NCBI GenBank assembly: GCA_017403345.1
Contig: JAFQOH010000025.1
Coordinates: 34,561 to 98,560 of the forward strand
Direction of reading: 5' to 3'
DNA from: RGIG3701 sp017403345
GTDB taxonomy: Bacteria; Planctomycetota; Planctomycetia; Pirellulales; Thermoguttaceae
DNA: 64,000 nt
Shown here: piece by piece, positions 61,511-64,000 of the stretch
Layout: each line of letters starts with the position of its first letter
How positions within the stretch are numbered: position 1 is the stretch's first letter
Notes under the pieces: generated by a model
The model's input: the letters and a program-made list of their open reading frames with translations, nothing else
Told to the model about the DNA's origin: nothing
Database searches by the model: none
Position numbers and translations under genes: made by a program

Positions 61511-63514
61511 TCAGAAGTCTTCGGACCGGGTAAATTCACCGGACGTCTGCAGATCCTCCTCTAAAAATTCATCCGCATCGCTATTTCCATCCGTTTCCGC
61601 GTCACTCTCCACGTCACTCCCGACATCACTACTGTCTGCAATTTGACCAACAACACGATCTGAACCAGGAGCGTCCTCTGTCCCCTCCGCGTCATTCCAC
61701 GAACTGACCTCTCCAGAAACTCCGTCAGGATCACCCGCCGTTTCGGCCATTTCTCCATCAGCACGGTCTGACTCTTCCGTCTCGGGGACTTCGACCGCTT
61801 CATTTTCAGCCTGCGCTTTCCGTTTCGCTTTGCTCTGGAGGTAACGTTCACGGCGTTCTTGCTCGATCCGGTTTTTCTCGATCGGATCCATCCGTCCGGA
61901 TTCAGGAAGCGCATCGACGTAGAATGCCGTGCTGAGCGCATTCTGTGCAATGGCGCCCTGAATGACTTCCAGTACGTCCGGATAGGTCGCCCCAACTTCC
62001 GAAAGCGCACGGATCACGTCCTCGAGGCGGCTCGAGACTGTTCGGCTCTGGTCCTGCTGATTCGCGCTAAAACGCGAGACGACGATCTCATCCGCAGAAT
62101 TGGAACGCACGATGATGTTGTTCGGCGCTTCCACGACTAACGGATGACTGAACCGCTGCCCCTCGCCAAATACCGTGATCTCCGCACGTGTCCGTTTCGT
62201 GACGTGAAGCATCGGCGTCCCAGTGGACGGAATGACGCAAAAATGGAACGTCTTTTTGCCAAGAAGCTCGCCTGCAACGAGCGGATCCGTCGGACGCATC
62301 ATATACAGTGCACGAAAGGCTCCGTACCGCGTCTCGGCCGTCTCGGAACTCATGAGCTCACGCAGAACGTCGTACGCGTTCAAATCATCCAGCGCACTCA
62401 GCGCCTTAAGAGCCTGATCGCGGTTCACGCGGTCTTCCAGCGCCACGCGGCCAAGAACTTCCGCTCCATCGCTCACATCCAGATACGCCAGCGCCTGGGC
62501 AGCATGAAACTGAACGTAAAGCTCATTCGACGTCAGACCAAGTTTCAGCGTGTCGATCCCCTTCCGTCCGATCGCCTCAAGTTCCAGCGCTGCACGTTTC
62601 GCACTCGTTGGATCCATGAGCCGTTTTTCAAGAAGATTCATTCGGTCAAGCCGTTCCGCTTCCGTTTCGAGGATCGCAAGACTCTGCACGACCTCGACGA
62701 AACGGTAAATATTCTGACGGTATTCCGGCGGGATCGAAAGGTAGATCAGTTTGTCGTCCTTCGCATTCGCAACTTTTTTCGTGCTCCCATTCCCCATCTT
62801 AAACCGCGCATTGATGGCTCGCTCGATCTTCATCGTCATGAACTTGTCCGGCCTCGCAGACGTTCGTGAAACAAGCAGCTGGATCTGACGGCTGATCGTC
62901 GACACTCCGCCCCCAAGCACGATTCCGCGGCACTGCGTCATCTTATCGCGCGGCGTCCCCGTCTTCGGCTCTACGATGATCGGACCAGAACAAACGGCAC
63001 GTTTCCGTCCCTCACGCAGACGGTCAAGCATCAGCATCTCCTTCATCGGCGCAGGAAGAAGATACCCGCCGCGCAAACTCGTCGTTTCGCTGTCCGTCGT
63101 CACCGTCACTTCCACGTCAAACCGGTCTCCCTTCTGCACGCCGGGCGGAAGGTAACCGCTCACGACGACCAATGACGTACTCGGATCTGCCAAAACACGC
63201 GCAGGCTGCGCCACGTCACGGCTCGCCATTTCACGAAGAAGCATCGTTCTCTGGACAGACTCCGGCGGATCGCTCCCAGTACCGGCAAGATTCGCGGCAA
63301 GACTCACTGCGGAAACTTCGATCGGCTCTGCACCGTACGCCATGGTGATGTCACCCACAAATTTCGGCTGCGAGTACTCTTTTTTCTGATCCACATTACC
63401 GCGTTCCACGTCCTTTTTACCCCCGAGAGAATCGCACCCGGCAAAAAAAAGCACGCAAATACACGCTATGGCTCCAAGGAGCTGTGTTTTGAATGAAATT
63501 GAATTCCGTTTCAT
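61511..63514 (-). CDS. Lipoprotein with FlgI (P-ring)-like domain and HEAT-like repeats
   Basis: A 667-residue protein starting at an ATG (63514) with the lipoprotein signal LLGAIACICVLFFAGC, which should be lipidated at its Cys. The N-terminal third resembles the flagellar P-ring protein FlgI: AEPIEVSAVSLAANLAGTGS, DPSTSLVVVSGYLPPGVQKG and DRFDVEVTVTTDSETTSLRG. The middle has short helical HEAT-like repeats (NELYVQFHAAQALAYLDVSD, NRDQALKALSALDDLNAYDV). The C-terminal 100 residues are acidic and disordered. No other flagellar gene is nearby, so a flagellar role is doubtful; proteins with this domain are frequent in Planctomycetes. An alternative start at 63532 is possible. Confidence 0.75.
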   Translation of the reverse strand: MKRNSISFKTQLLGAIACICVLFFAGCDSLGGKKDVERGNVDQKKEYSQPKFVGDITMAYGAEPIEVSAVSLAANLAGTGSDPPESVQRTMLLREMASRDVAQPARVLADPSTSLVVVSGYLPPGVQKGDRFDVEVTVTTDSETTSLRGGYLLPAPMKEMLMLDRLREGRKRAVCSGPIIVEPKTGTPRDKMTQCRGIVLGGGVSTISRQIQLLVSRTSARPDKFMTMKIERAINARFKMGNGSTKKVANAKDDKLIYLSIPPEYRQNIYRFVEVVQSLAILETEAERLDRMNLLEKRLMDPTSAKRAALELEAIGRKGIDTLKLGLTSNELYVQFHAAQALAYLDVSDGAEVLGRVALEDRVNRDQALKALSALDDLNAYDVLRELMSSETAETRYGAFRALYMMRPTDPLVAGELLGKKTFHFCVIPSTGTPMLHVTKRTRAEITVFGEGQRFSHPLVVEAPNNIIVRSNSADEIVVSRFSANQQDQSRTVSSRLEDVIRALSEVGATYPDVLEVIQGAIAQNALSTAFYVDALPESGRMDPIEKNRIEQERRERYLQSKAKRKAQAENEAVEVPETEESDRADGEMAETAGDPDGVSGEVSSWNDAEGTEDAPGSDRVVGQIADSSDVGSDVESDAETDGNSDADEFLEEDLQTSGEFTRSEDF

Positions 63515-63556
63515 CTTTGACCTGCACTTCATCGTGAAATTACTGCAATATACGAC

Positions 63557-63585
63557 AGAATAGACCTTTCCTGTTTTTTTGTCAA
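63557..63585 (-). promoter_or_regulatory. Consensus sigma70 promoter of the FlgI-like gene and smc
   Basis: On the minus strand a perfect TTGACA (63580-63585) and TATTCT (63557-63562) are spaced by 17 bp. The predicted transcript begins near 63550, which rules out the longer frame starting at 63640. Confidence 0.78.
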
Positions 63586-63648
63586 GAGAAATTTCCCGTT
63601 TTTTTCGACTTTCCGCCGATCTTTCCATTCCAAAACACAAAAAAACGC

Positions 63649-63701
63649 AAAAAACGCAGAGAAAGGACCGTCACCAGTCTTCTTTCCCTGCGTCCTCTGC
63701 G
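63649..63701 (-). terminator. Terminator of the BspA-type LRR gene
   Basis: On the minus strand CGCAGAG and CTCTGCG pair at the base of a long interrupted hairpin and are followed by a T run, 24 bp after the LRR gene's stop. Confidence 0.6.
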
Positions 63702-63724
63702 CGAAAAAACAAAATGTCAAACCG

Positions 63725-64000
63725 CTACTTCGCCTGAAATTTGATCATATCCTTCTTCGCATACCTCTCTGCCTCCGACCCGACTTCACCGTAGATCGTG
63801 AGGCTGAAGCAGCAGCTGAACGCTTCATTTCCAATGCTCGTCACGCTGTCGGGGATCGTCACGGACGTGAGGCTCTCGCACCCGCGGAACGCTTCATTTC
63901 CAATGCTCGTCACGCTGCCGGGGATCGTTACCGACGTGAGGCTCGTGTGGCTGAACGCGTTATTTCCAATGCTCGTCACGCTGTCGGGGATCGTCACCGA
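63725..64000 (-). CDS. BspA-type leucine-rich-repeat protein, C-terminal part
   Basis: The frame is open at the right edge of the window and ends at 63725, so only the last 91 or so residues are seen. Three and a bit 23-residue LRR_5 repeats are present (LTSVTIPDSVTSIGNEAF and variants such as GNNAFSHTS and GNEAFRGCES). The last repeat degenerates into LTIYGEVGSEAERYAKKDMI, a typical cap of this family. Such proteins are usually secreted or surface-bound and often occur in host-associated bacteria. The N-terminus and any anchor are outside the window. Confidence 0.85.
   Translation of the reverse strand, partial: SVTIPDSVTSIGNNAFSHTSLTSVTIPGSVTSIGNEAFRGCESLTSVTIPDSVTSIGNEAFSCCFSLTIYGEVGSEAERYAKKDMIKFQAK

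Noticed and set aside
61511..63514. Calling the FlgI-like protein a flagellar P-ring subunit
   Set aside because: It is a lipoprotein with extra repeats, and no other flagellar gene is in the window.

Overview
This 64 kb window is chromosomal DNA from a Gram-negative, fermentative or anaerobic bacterium. The likeliest placement is the Planctomycetes, or more broadly the PVC group. This is inferred from gene content, because no rRNA or tRNA lies in the window. The pointers are an ExbB/ExbD operon with a squalene-cyclase-fold partner, a GAF-HlyD / HlyD / PqqD-M50 cluster, FGE-domain, autotransporter-type and BspA-type surface proteins, a bifurcating [FeFe] hydrogenase, and two GroELs. The outer membrane is supported by a DcaP-like porin and an autotransporter barrel. 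Many promoters match the -35/-10 consensus with 16-17 bp spacers.

Layout. 1-4.6 kb (minus strand): surface and secreted proteins (partial beta-helix-type protein, CBM9-like protein, FGE-domain protein, porin), interrupted by a 28-bp tandem array and a large inverted repeat. 5-13.8 kb (plus): TPR protein, ExbB, ExbD and a membrane-anchored alpha/alpha-toroid protein with a TonB-like SxxxH anchor. 14-17.9 kb: a UvrD/AddA-type helicase-nuclease. 18-25.2 kb (minus): a proteostasis block of groEL, groES, second groEL, dnaJ, grpE, then an A-type Fe-S carrier and an ABC ATPase. 25.5-30 kb (plus): hydCBA. 30-33.5 kb: autotransporter protein, ScpA and an MBL hydrolase. 33.6-41.2 kb: divergent polysaccharide-degradation pair (GH106-type and heparinase II/III-type). 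41.4-46.2 kb (minus): VWA / PP2C / protein-kinase triad. 46.5-51 kb: a very large secreted glycosidase-like protein. 51.3-57.3 kb: the GAF-HlyD / HlyD / M50 cluster. 57.5-64 kb (minus): SMC, a FlgI-like lipoprotein and a partial BspA-type LRR protein.

The strongest discovery candidate is the VWA-PP2C-kinase triad (related to the TerY-P modules described beside tellurite-resistance genes). Its apparent promoter has a run of 11 G residues filling the spacer between TTGACT and TAAAAT, giving a 15-bp spacer. This looks like a slipped-strand phase-variation switch. Between the VWA and phosphatase genes lies an internally deleted remnant of a second VWA gene that still encodes the metal-site motif. 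Two further candidates are the ExbB/ExbD operon, whose TonB-like anchor carries a terpene-cyclase-fold domain instead of a TonB C-terminus, and the transporter-less HlyD/M50 cluster.

The window is also rich in short tandem repeats: 28-, 17-, 11- and 14-bp units between genes and 30- and 42-bp units inside genes. Start sites were moved to internal ATG/GTG codons where a ribosome-binding site or signal peptide supported it. All positions were read by eye.
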